Source: Collinsella aerofaciens (GTDB lineage: Bacteria; Actinomycetota; Coriobacteriia; Coriobacteriales; Coriobacteriaceae). Taken from it: a stretch of DNA of 64,000 nucleotides. A model generated the notes under the pieces. It was not told where the DNA came from. It searched no databases and worked only from the letters and a program-made list of their open reading frames with translations. The number at the start of each line of letters is the position of its first letter. Positions within the stretch are counted from its first letter, which is position 1. The position numbers and the translations under genes were made by a program. Shown piece after piece: positions 44,266 through 51,942 of the stretch. The stretch covers positions 1,736,001-1,800,000 of the forward strand of contig NAKE01000001.1 in assembly GCA_008680965.1 (NCBI GenBank). The letters run 5' to 3'.

Positions 44266-45532
44266 CTTAGAGGTCCTCGCGCCAGAAGGGCATGCTCATG
44301 CAGCGCGGGCCGCCGCGGCCGCGGGAGAGCTCGGCGGAGGGCACGACGAGAAGGTCCAGGCCCTCCTTGTACAGCACGTCGTTGGTGACGGTGTTGCGGG
44401 CGTAGACGCAGATCTTGCCGGGCTCGACGCACAGGGTGTTGGAGCCGTCGTTCCACTGCTCGCGGGAGGCCGCGATCGGGTCGCCGCCGCCGCAGGGGAT
44501 CAGCTTGACCTGGTCGACGCCGGTGGCGTCCTCCAGGACGTGCTCGAGGGTGTCCTCGATCAGGCGGATGTTCACGTCGCCCGGGTTCTTGCCGGCGGTC
44601 AGCTCGTAGACGCGCAGGGTGCCCATGATGGCGGGGTGGATCGTGAACTTATCGACGTCGATCTGGGTGAAGACCGTGTCGAGGTGCATGAAGGCGCGCG
44701 AGACCGGGATGTCGAAGGCAAGGATGCGCTCGACCTTGGAGTCGGAGTTCCAGAAGATGTTCTGGGCCATGATGTCGATAGCGGCGGCCTGGGTGCGCTG
44801 GGAGATGCCGACGGCGAGGGTCTTCTCGTTGATGTTCAGCACGTCGCCGCCCTCGGTGTGGAACTGGCAGTCGCGGCGGAAGTACAGGGAGACGTCCTTG
44901 TAGTCGGGGTGGTACTTGAAGATGTACTTGCCGTACAGGGTCTCGCGGTTGCGGGTGACCGAGTACATGCGGTTGAGGTTGACGCCCTCGCCGACGACCG
45001 CGAACGGGTCGCGGGTGAAGTAGAGGTTGGGCATCGGGTCGATGATCAGGTCGGACTCGGACTCGGAGTTGACCAGGGAGTCGAGGGTCGTGGACGCCGT
45101 GAGGGGCATGTCGATCTCGGCCTTGGTCATGCCGGCCATGGTCTTCTTGACGAACTCGAGGTTGTCCTCGATGGAGTCCAGCTTCTCGCGGACGATCTGC
45201 GGCATGTGCTGGCCGCGGATGCCGGCCTCGGCGATGTACTGGTCGGTGAACTCGGCGCGGGCGCCGGGGACCTGGTCGAACACCTCGGCGACGAGGTTCT
45301 CGAGGTAGAGCACCTCGACGCCCTGGTCCCTCAGGATCTGGGCGAAGGTGTCGTGCTCCTGCTGTGCGACCTCCAGGAACGGGACGTCGTCGAACAGGAG
45401 TCGCTCGAGCTCGTCGGGCGGCAGGTTGAGGAGCTCGTCGCCGGGACGGTGCAGGCAGACCTTCCTGAGCTTGCCGATCTCGGAAGGCACGTGCAGACCT
45501 TTCGTCATGGCCTCCTACCTTTCTTTCGGGCC
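44266..45532. repeat. Exact direct repeat, copy 1 (arcA)
   Basis: 1267 bp matching 47470-48736, from one base beyond the arcA stop to 24 bases upstream of the ATG (ending CTTTCGGGCC). DNA on both sides is unrelated or only distantly similar. Confidence 0.9.
44267..45508 (-). CDS. arcA: Arginine deiminase, copy next to arcB
   Basis: 413 aa, ATG 45508 after GGTAGGAGGCC. Guanidino-group hydrolase motifs: FTRDPFAVVGEGVNL, the His loop HLDTVFTQID, and the catalytic Cys in GGPRCMSMP (C403). It converts arginine to citrulline and ammonia, the first step of arginine fermentation. The coding sequence is identical to 47471-48712. Codon choice is very strongly biased to C/G endings, suggesting high expression. 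Its promoter lies in the divergent DNA upstream. Confidence 0.97.
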   Translation of the reverse strand: MTKGLHVPSEIGKLRKVCLHRPGDELLNLPPDELERLLFDDVPFLEVAQQEHDTFAQILRDQGVEVLYLENLVAEVFDQVPGARAEFTDQYIAEAGIRGQHMPQIVREKLDSIEDNLEFVKKTMAGMTKAEIDMPLTASTTLDSLVNSESESDLIIDPMPNLYFTRDPFAVVGEGVNLNRMYSVTRNRETLYGKYIFKYHPDYKDVSLYFRRDCQFHTEGGDVLNINEKTLAVGISQRTQAAAIDIMAQNIFWNSDSKVERILAFDIPVSRAFMHLDTVFTQIDVDKFTIHPAIMGTLRVYELTAGKNPGDVNIRLIEDTLEHVLEDATGVDQVKLIPCGGGDPIAASREQWNDGSNTLCVEPGKICVYARNTVTNDVLYKEGLDLLVVPSAELSRGRGGPRCMSMPFWREDL

Positions 45533-46004
45533 CCTGTCAGGGCCGATTCGTTAGCGCCCCTCCGTGTGAGGCGTTATTGCTGACGACATATTTATATCCA
45601 AAATCAGTCCATACTTCCACCTTGCCCCCGAACGGTTTTATATGAGGGGTGAACGGCATACACATATACTTCACGCATGGCACACTTTGATTTAATAAAG
45701 TTTATTTACGTGCTTAAACGCTTTTTTAACCGATAAATCAATTGAAACTAATCTTTGTTAAACCACCCTCAAATTGCATATTTCACGCAATGATATGAAT
45801 AGAATTCGCAATTCTCGCTGTGTCTCAACCATTTTGATTTTTATTCAGAAAAAAGTGCGTCCTATTCATTTTTGACAAACAGATTACCGTTTACCAGACG
45901 TTGGATACCGTTCACCGGAAGCTCAGTATAAGGCCCATCGAATACCCGATCGATCTTGCGTCTCCATTTGTAACAACTTGACTTTTTCGGCAGCAAAGAC
46001 AAAC
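45533..46004. other. AT-rich control region upstream of proximal arcA
   Basis: No gene. It holds the arcA promoter with twin GAACGG boxes and two further ACCGTTTACC/ACCGTTCACC motifs at 45886-45895 and 45907-45916, close to the end of the aminotransferase gene. The rest is AT-rich without other repeats. Confidence 0.6.
45591..45659 (-). promoter_or_regulatory. Promoter and operator of arcA, proximal copy
   Basis: Minus-strand -10-like TATAAA within GATTTTGGATATAAA (45591-45605), and two GAACGG boxes (plus-strand reading) at 45630 and 45651, 21 bp apart. The same elements with identical spacing occur before the other arcA copy, although the surrounding sequence differs. Confidence 0.65.
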
Positions 46005-46035
46005 AGACCCGTTCCCCAAAAGGGAGCGGGTCTGC
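46005..46035 (-). terminator. Terminator of the aminotransferase gene
   Basis: GCAGACCCGCTCCCTTTTGG then GGAACGGGTCTGTTTG on the minus strand: a 10-bp stem with one bulge, T-rich tail, 50 bp past the stop. Confidence 0.8.
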
Positions 46036-46088
46036 ATTCGGTACACCTAGGGTCCAGCAAGGTTTAGGCCTTCGAGAACATCAAGGGA

Positions 46089-47213
46089 CTAGCGATCGAG
46101 CTCGGCCAGGGCCTCGCCCAGAAGCCTCAGGCCCTCGCGCAGAACGCCCTCGCTCGCGCAGTAACCCAGGCGCGCTCCGCAGGGAAGCTCAAAGCGGCTG
46201 CCGGGTACCAGCAGCACTCCCCTCTCTGACAGCAGGCGCTTACAGAACTCCTCGTCGTCCTCGGGAATGTCAAGCTGGATAAACGAGGTAGACACGCCCT
46301 GCGGGGCCGTCCAGGAAACGCGATGTTGCGTGTCGATCCAAGCCTGCGCGATATCGCGATTGCCAAACACGATCTTGCGATTGCGCTCGAGGATCTTGTC
46401 CTTGTGCTCAAGCACATAGGTCGCCAGGGCATCGTTGAACACGCCGCCGCAGATCATGGTGTAATCGCGGTAGGTGCGGATGCGGTTGGACACCTCTTCG
46501 TCGGCCACGACCCAGCCCACGCGGGCCGCGGGCGTCGAATAGGTCTTGGACACCGAGTTGGTGACAATGGCCCTCTCGTACACGTCGGCCATCGACATAA
46601 AGGACTCGGTGTTCTCGAGCGGCAGATACACCTCGTCGCACAGCACGTAGGCGCCAACCGAACGGGCAATCTCGGCAATCTGACCGAGCGTATCGGCATC
46701 GAGCACCGTACCGATGGGGTTCGATGCGTTATTGATGCAGATGAGCTTGGTATTGGGGCGAACGAGGCGCTTGAGCTGTTCGATATCGGGTTTCCATCCG
46801 AGCTCCTCGCGAAGCTCCCAATACTCGACCTCGGCACCGAGCGTACGCGGAATCTCATAGAGCGGCGCATAGGTAGGCCACTCGGCAATCACGTGATCGC
46901 CGGGCTCGACAACGGCCATGATGGCGTTGAGGTTGGCACCCGTGCAGCCATTGGTCTGCAGAATGTGATCGGGATTGACCTCGCGACGATACAGCTTGGC
47001 GACCTCGACCTTAAACTCCGGCGAACCCTCGATCCAGCCGTAGTTCATCTTCTCGCGATCCAGACGCTCGTAGAACGTAGCGCCGTCCTGCTCGTCGAGC
47101 GCACGAAGCTCGCCCATGGTCAGCGACGAAATCGTCGACTGAGCAATGTCCCACGTAGCGCTCTTCTCCCAAACGTTAAGCCACTCCTCAACGCCAATCG
47201 TCTTGATATCCAT
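46089..47213 (-). CDS. PLP-dependent class I/II aminotransferase
   Basis: 374 aa from ATG 47213, with GGAG 7 bases upstream. Fold type I: NGCTGANLNAIMAVVEPGDHVI, NNASNPIGTVLD (Asn-Pro cofactor contact), YVLCDEVYLPL (Asp-Glu-Val-Tyr), and the Schiff-base Lys in NSVSKTYSTPAARVGW. Standing between two arcA copies, it may act on arginine or ornithine, or on a related amino acid; some relatives make cyclic arginine derivatives. Substrate unknown. It has its own terminator. Confidence 0.88.
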   Translation of the reverse strand: MDIKTIGVEEWLNVWEKSATWDIAQSTISSLTMGELRALDEQDGATFYERLDREKMNYGWIEGSPEFKVEVAKLYRREVNPDHILQTNGCTGANLNAIMAVVEPGDHVIAEWPTYAPLYEIPRTLGAEVEYWELREELGWKPDIEQLKRLVRPNTKLICINNASNPIGTVLDADTLGQIAEIARSVGAYVLCDEVYLPLENTESFMSMADVYERAIVTNSVSKTYSTPAARVGWVVADEEVSNRIRTYRDYTMICGGVFNDALATYVLEHKDKILERNRKIVFGNRDIAQAWIDTQHRVSWTAPQGVSTSFIQLDIPEDDEEFCKRLLSERGVLLVPGSRFELPCGARLGYCASEGVLREGLRLLGEALAELDR

Positions 47214-47229
47214 GGCTAGGCTCCAATCG

Positions 47230-47325
47230 CTAGAATACGGGAATGATGCCGGCAAAGGTCATGGGAATCGAGATGATGCCCAACAGGCAAAGAAGCCGAC
47301 ACCGTTGGGGTATCAATGTGACCGC
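47230..47325 (-). pseudogene. Possible C-terminal remnant of a membrane protein gene
   Basis: Reading the minus strand to the TAG at 47230-47232 gives a hydrophobic end (CLLGIISIPMTFAGIIPVF) that looks like the last membrane segment of a transporter, with no start and no upstream domain; a one-base shift upstream extends it as NGVGFFAC. It lies directly before the aminotransferase start. This suggests that a transporter gene was deleted here, perhaps when arcA was duplicated. Low certainty. Confidence 0.3.
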
Positions 47326-47378
47326 CTCTAGACATAATGGACACCTTATCTGATGCTAATTTAACTTATTAGACAAGA

Positions 47379-47410
47379 ATGGGGCGGTGCGAAAACCCGC
47401 ACCGCCCCAT
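47379..47410 (-). terminator. Terminator after distal arcA
   Basis: ATGGGGCGGTGCG and CGCACCGCCCCAT form a perfect 13-bp stem with a loop of six bases (CGAAAACCC region), 60 bp past the arcA stop, followed on the minus strand by TCTTGTC. Confidence 0.8.
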
Positions 47411-47469
47411 TGGGAGACATCTAATGGCAGCTAGATGTTTGTAGTAAGACCCGTACGGTCTATGAAAAC

Positions 47470-48736
47470 CTTAGAGGTCCTCGCGCCAGAAGGGCATGCT
47501 CATGCAGCGCGGGCCGCCGCGGCCGCGGGAGAGCTCGGCGGAGGGCACGACGAGAAGGTCCAGGCCCTCCTTGTACAGCACGTCGTTGGTGACGGTGTTG
47601 CGGGCGTAGACGCAGATCTTGCCGGGCTCGACGCACAGGGTGTTGGAGCCGTCGTTCCACTGCTCGCGGGAGGCCGCGATCGGGTCGCCGCCGCCGCAGG
47701 GGATCAGCTTGACCTGGTCGACGCCGGTGGCGTCCTCCAGGACGTGCTCGAGGGTGTCCTCGATCAGGCGGATGTTCACGTCGCCCGGGTTCTTGCCGGC
47801 GGTCAGCTCGTAGACGCGCAGGGTGCCCATGATGGCGGGGTGGATCGTGAACTTATCGACGTCGATCTGGGTGAAGACCGTGTCGAGGTGCATGAAGGCG
47901 CGCGAGACCGGGATGTCGAAGGCAAGGATGCGCTCGACCTTGGAGTCGGAGTTCCAGAAGATGTTCTGGGCCATGATGTCGATAGCGGCGGCCTGGGTGC
48001 GCTGGGAGATGCCGACGGCGAGGGTCTTCTCGTTGATGTTCAGCACGTCGCCGCCCTCGGTGTGGAACTGGCAGTCGCGGCGGAAGTACAGGGAGACGTC
48101 CTTGTAGTCGGGGTGGTACTTGAAGATGTACTTGCCGTACAGGGTCTCGCGGTTGCGGGTGACCGAGTACATGCGGTTGAGGTTGACGCCCTCGCCGACG
48201 ACCGCGAACGGGTCGCGGGTGAAGTAGAGGTTGGGCATCGGGTCGATGATCAGGTCGGACTCGGACTCGGAGTTGACCAGGGAGTCGAGGGTCGTGGACG
48301 CCGTGAGGGGCATGTCGATCTCGGCCTTGGTCATGCCGGCCATGGTCTTCTTGACGAACTCGAGGTTGTCCTCGATGGAGTCCAGCTTCTCGCGGACGAT
48401 CTGCGGCATGTGCTGGCCGCGGATGCCGGCCTCGGCGATGTACTGGTCGGTGAACTCGGCGCGGGCGCCGGGGACCTGGTCGAACACCTCGGCGACGAGG
48501 TTCTCGAGGTAGAGCACCTCGACGCCCTGGTCCCTCAGGATCTGGGCGAAGGTGTCGTGCTCCTGCTGTGCGACCTCCAGGAACGGGACGTCGTCGAACA
48601 GGAGTCGCTCGAGCTCGTCGGGCGGCAGGTTGAGGAGCTCGTCGCCGGGACGGTGCAGGCAGACCTTCCTGAGCTTGCCGATCTCGGAAGGCACGTGCAG
48701 ACCTTTCGTCATGGCCTCCTACCTTTCTTTCGGGCC
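47470..48736. repeat. Exact direct repeat, copy 2 (arcA)
   Basis: 1267 bp matching 44266-45532 in the same orientation. The 1937 bp between the copies holds the aminotransferase gene. Recombination between the copies would delete it. Confidence 0.9.
47471..48712 (-). CDS. arcA: Arginine deiminase, second identical copy
   Basis: 413 aa, with the same amino-acid sequence as the copy at 44267-45508 and, as far as I can read, the same bases. Catalytic Cys403 in GGPRCMSMP. The identical block includes the ribosome site and stops one base after the stop codon. It is followed by a different terminator and preceded by different upstream DNA, so it is a separately controlled unit. Dosage of arginine deiminase, not new chemistry, is the likely benefit. 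Confidence 0.97.
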   Translation of the reverse strand: MTKGLHVPSEIGKLRKVCLHRPGDELLNLPPDELERLLFDDVPFLEVAQQEHDTFAQILRDQGVEVLYLENLVAEVFDQVPGARAEFTDQYIAEAGIRGQHMPQIVREKLDSIEDNLEFVKKTMAGMTKAEIDMPLTASTTLDSLVNSESESDLIIDPMPNLYFTRDPFAVVGEGVNLNRMYSVTRNRETLYGKYIFKYHPDYKDVSLYFRRDCQFHTEGGDVLNINEKTLAVGISQRTQAAAIDIMAQNIFWNSDSKVERILAFDIPVSRAFMHLDTVFTQIDVDKFTIHPAIMGTLRVYELTAGKNPGDVNIRLIEDTLEHVLEDATGVDQVKLIPCGGGDPIAASREQWNDGSNTLCVEPGKICVYARNTVTNDVLYKEGLDLLVVPSAELSRGRGGPRCMSMPFWREDL

Positions 48737-49262
48737 TTACTGGCCGAATGTATCAGCGCCCCTCCATATGGGACGCTGCTTGCTGACAGCTCTAGTTATA
48801 TCCAAATTCCATTCGTAATGCTACCTCGCCCCCGAACGGTCAGCAAAGTACGATGAACGGTATATCGCATATGATTTCCCATGATGCACTTCAGTTTCGT
48901 AAAGCAGATTTTCCTAGGTAAACGTTATTTTTCTAGGAAATCAAGCTTGAACACTCAAAGTTATCCATGATTCAAAATTGCATAGTGAAAACGGTTTTCT
49001 GCATATAAATGACGCTTGCCCTCGATTCGACCTACATTCGATTATATTCAGCTTGCTATCATTCTTATTCATACATTCTCACCAGTTGAGTGAGGATATA
49101 GATCGCTTGCTCAAAGCACCGGACGTTAGTGCTTCGGCTTGTCAGCGTAAGAAGTAGGTAAAGATACCGTTCACGCGATACGTCCGTGCCAGCGGTCGAC
49201 TAAATTGAGACAATAGTGAATTAGAGTTAGGCTACCGTCCCCTGCGGGGACTGAACGGACAG
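48737..49262. other. AT-rich divergent control region between arcA and ppk1
   Basis: No gene. It contains the arcA promoter elements (48795-48864), another ATACCGTTCACGCG motif at 49164-49177, and a weak ppk1 promoter candidate (TTGAGA at 49205, 17 bp, TAGGCT at 49228). The remainder is AT-rich without repeats. Confidence 0.55.
48795..48864 (-). promoter_or_regulatory. Promoter and operator of arcA, distal copy
   Basis: Minus-strand TTTGGATATAAC (-10 TATAAC, 48795-48806) and GAACGG boxes (plus-strand reading) at 48834 and 48855, 21 bp apart. The distance from TTATATCCA to the first box is 38 bp, as in the other copy. The extended box GCCCCCGAACGGT is shared with the other copy. Confidence 0.65.
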
Positions 49263-51842
49263 ATGCATATGCCGAGCAAAATCGAAAAAAAGCAAGCCGC
49301 TGCCAAGCTGCGCAAGCCGCCGCGTGATTTTTCGTATACGCAAAACCGAGAGCTTAGCTGGCTGCGCTTTGACAACCGCGTGCTTGACGAAGCCTTCGAC
49401 GAGACTGTTCCGCTGTTCGAGCGTCTAAAGTTCGTGTCGATTTTCGAGTCCAACCTCGATGAATTTCTCATGGTGCGCGTGGGCGGCCTGTCCGATCTGG
49501 CAGAGCTCAAAAAACAGCCTGTCGAGAACAAGAGCAATATGACCGCCTCCGAACAGGTCGATGCCGTCATGGCAGAGCTGCCCGGGCTCCTTACCCGTTG
49601 GGAATCTATCTTTAAGAGCATCGAGGGCAGGCTCGACACCCTGGGCGTTCACCGCGCCCGCATCGATTCGCTTACGCCCGAGGAGCGCACTTTTGTAACC
49701 CGCTACTTCCAGGCCTACGTGTCGCCGGTCATCTCGCCGCTGGTCATTGACCCGCGCCACCCCTTCCCCAACCTGCGCAACGGCGCGCTCTATCTGGCCT
49801 GTGGTCTGGACGGCGCCACCGACGAGGAGAGTCTGCTGGGCCTTATCGAGATTCCCACCTCGATGAACCGCGTGGTCGAGATCCCCTCGCCCACCGGCAC
49901 CTACTCCTACATCTTGCTCGAGGACGTCATCCTCGCCTGCCTGGACAGCTGCTTTGGCTCCTATAAGCCGATGGATCGCGCGCTGATCCGCGTCACCCGC
50001 AATGCCGATATCGACCCGGACGGCGAGGGCGTCGAGGAGGAAGAGGATTACCGCCAGCACATGAAGCGTATCCTCAAGAAGCGCCTGCGCCTGCAGCCGG
50101 TGGTGCTCGCCGTATCGGGCTCGCTCGAAAAGCCAACGCTCAAGACCATCCGCAAGGCGCTCGAGCTTTCTCGCCGCTCGGTCTTTACCTGCGATATCCC
50201 CCTTGACCTTGGCTACGTCTTTGGTATTGAGGGCAAGATTCCCGAGCATCTACGCAACGAGCTGCTCTTTACGCCGTTTAAGCCGCAGCCCAACCCCACC
50301 ATCGATATGACCCGCTCCATCCGCGAGCAGGTCCTGCAGCACGACAAGCTGCTCTTTTACCCTTACGAGGCCATGAATCCGTTCCTGGACCTGGTACACG
50401 AGGCAGCCTACGACCCCGAGTGTATCTCGCTGCGCATCACGCTCTACCGCGTGGCAAAGCAGAGCCGTCTGTGCGAGTCGTTGATCGATGCTGCCGAGAA
50501 CGGCAAAGAGGTCACGGTGCTCATGGAACTTCGTGCTCGCTTTGACGAGCAAAATAACATCGAGTGGGCCGAGCGTCTGGAAGAAGCAGGCTGCACCGTT
50601 ATCTATGGCTCCGAGGGCTTTAAGTGCCACTCAAAGATCTGCCAGCTCACCTATCGCGAGGGCATGGCGCTTACCCGCCTGACGCTTTTGGGAACCGGTA
50701 ACTTTAACGAGAAGACGGCCAAGCTCTACAGCGACTTTATGCTCATGACCGCCCACCCCGGCATCGGCGAGGACGCCAACCTGTTCTTCCGCAATCTGTC
50801 GCTGGGCAACCTGCGCGGCGACTACCGCTTCCTGGGCGTGGCGCCCGTGGGCCTCAAGCCGCTCATCATGCGTGGCCTGGACCGCGAGATCCAGCGCGCC
50901 CTTGTCGGTGAGCCCGCCCGTGTGTTCTTTAAGCTCAACTCGCTTACCGACCGCGAGGTCATCGACAAGATTGCCGAGGCATCGTGTGCCGGCGTGCGGG
51001 TGGACATGATCATCCGCGGTATCTCGTGCCTCAAGCCTGGTATTCCGGGCAAGACCGAGAACGTGCACGTGCGCTCCATCGTCGGACGCTTTCTGGAGCA
51101 TGCGCGCGTCTATGCCTTTGGCGTGGACTCGGACATGATCTACCTGAGCTCGGCAGACATGATGACGCGCAACACCGAGCACCGCGTGGAGATCGCCTTC
51201 CCCGTGCTCGACCCCACCTGCCGCGCCCTGGTGCACGAGTACATGGGCATGCAGCTGCGCGACAACGTGAAGGCACGCAGCCTGACGAGTGACGGCACCT
51301 GGGTTCCCGTGAAGCGCAAAGAGGACGAGAAGCCCTTCAACTCGCAGGAAGCCCTGCTGGAGCGCGCGTATCGCAACGCCGAGGCCGCCGCGCAGCAGCG
51401 CGCACAGGAGAAGGAACGTGTGGCCGAAAAAGTTATCCAGGACGAGATTGAACATGGGGCGGCTGCCAAACCGGAAGCGGTTGCCGCTCTCCCGGTGAAT
51501 GAGCCCGAGGCTGCCGCAGAGCCCGCCGTGGAGAAAGCGCCCGAGGCCGCTACTGCGACTCCGGAGCCCGCCGCCGAGGCAAAGCCCGCCCCTGCTCCTG
51601 AGCCGCAGCCGGCCACACCCAAGGTCCAAGAGGTCCAGGCGACCGTCATTGAGCCCAAGCCTGCACCTGCACCTCAGCCCGAGCCGCAGGTCACCAAGCC
51701 CGCACCCGAGACGAGCGCCCGTCGCGATAAGCCCGCCGGCAAGACCAAGGCCATCGAGCGCCATCGCCCCGGTCGCGTGCGCATAGGCCTGGGCCTGATC
51801 GGCCTGGGTCTTAAGACGCTCATTACCGGCAAGACGAAATAG
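49263..51842 (+). CDS. ppk1: Polyphosphate kinase Ppk1 with long C-terminal tail
   Basis: 859 aa; usual Ppk1 is about 690-720. The N-terminal domain begins RELSWLRFDNRVLDEA. The phospho-His site is in EGFKCHSK (H456), and the second catalytic His is H613 (FLEHARV). After about 710 comes a coiled, then Ala/Pro/Glu-rich tail, ending in a basic and hydrophobic segment (RVRIGLGLIGLGLKTLITGK). It makes polyphosphate from ATP reversibly. The tail could reach the membrane or DNA. ATG 49263 or 49269. Terminator follows. Confidence 0.95.
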   Translation: MHMPSKIEKKQAAAKLRKPPRDFSYTQNRELSWLRFDNRVLDEAFDETVPLFERLKFVSIFESNLDEFLMVRVGGLSDLAELKKQPVENKSNMTASEQVDAVMAELPGLLTRWESIFKSIEGRLDTLGVHRARIDSLTPEERTFVTRYFQAYVSPVISPLVIDPRHPFPNLRNGALYLACGLDGATDEESLLGLIEIPTSMNRVVEIPSPTGTYSYILLEDVILACLDSCFGSYKPMDRALIRVTRNADIDPDGEGVEEEEDYRQHMKRILKKRLRLQPVVLAVSGSLEKPTLKTIRKALELSRRSVFTCDIPLDLGYVFGIEGKIPEHLRNELLFTPFKPQPNPTIDMTRSIREQVLQHDKLLFYPYEAMNPFLDLVHEAAYDPECISLRITLYRVAKQSRLCESLIDAAENGKEVTVLMELRARFDEQNNIEWAERLEEAGCTVIYGSEGFKCHSKICQLTYREGMALTRLTLLGTGNFNEKTAKLYSDFMLMTAHPGIGEDANLFFRNLSLGNLRGDYRFLGVAPVGLKPLIMRGLDREIQRALVGEPARVFFKLNSLTDREVIDKIAEASCAGVRVDMIIRGISCLKPGIPGKTENVHVRSIVGRFLEHARVYAFGVDSDMIYLSSADMMTRNTEHRVEIAFPVLDPTCRALVHEYMGMQLRDNVKARSLTSDGTWVPVKRKEDEKPFNSQEALLERAYRNAEAAAQQRAQEKERVAEKVIQDEIEHGAAAKPEAVAALPVNEPEAAAEPAVEKAPEAATATPEPAAEAKPAPAPEPQPATPKVQEVQATVIEPKPAPAPQPEPQVTKPAPETSARRDKPAGKTKAIERHRPGRVRIGLGLIGLGLKTLITGKTK

Positions 51843-51851
51843 TCGTTTGTA

Positions 51852-51897
51852 GAAGCGCCCCGCATTTGAGGAAAGCCTCGGATGCGGGGCGCTTTTC
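51852..51897 (+). terminator. Terminator of ppk1
   Basis: AAGCGCCCCGCAT and ATGCGGGGCGCTT form a 13-bp stem with inner GAGG/CCTC pairing, followed by TTTTCC. Confidence 0.9.
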
Positions 51898-51942
51898 CCT
51901 GCTACCATGGTGCGAGTAACAACGCGAATGACAGGCAGGAAT

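Noticed and set aside
44213..48856. Long plus-strand ORFs (456 and 473 codons) opposite both arcA genes
   Set aside because: They arise because arcA codons end almost always in C or G, which removes stops on the opposite strand. The products are low-complexity (Val/Asp/Gly/Leu) with no family features, and both copies are the same simply because arcA is.
49205..49233. Promoter for ppk1 (TTGAGA-17-TAGGCT)
   Set aside because: The -10 match is poor; mentioned in the intergenic description but not claimed as a feature.
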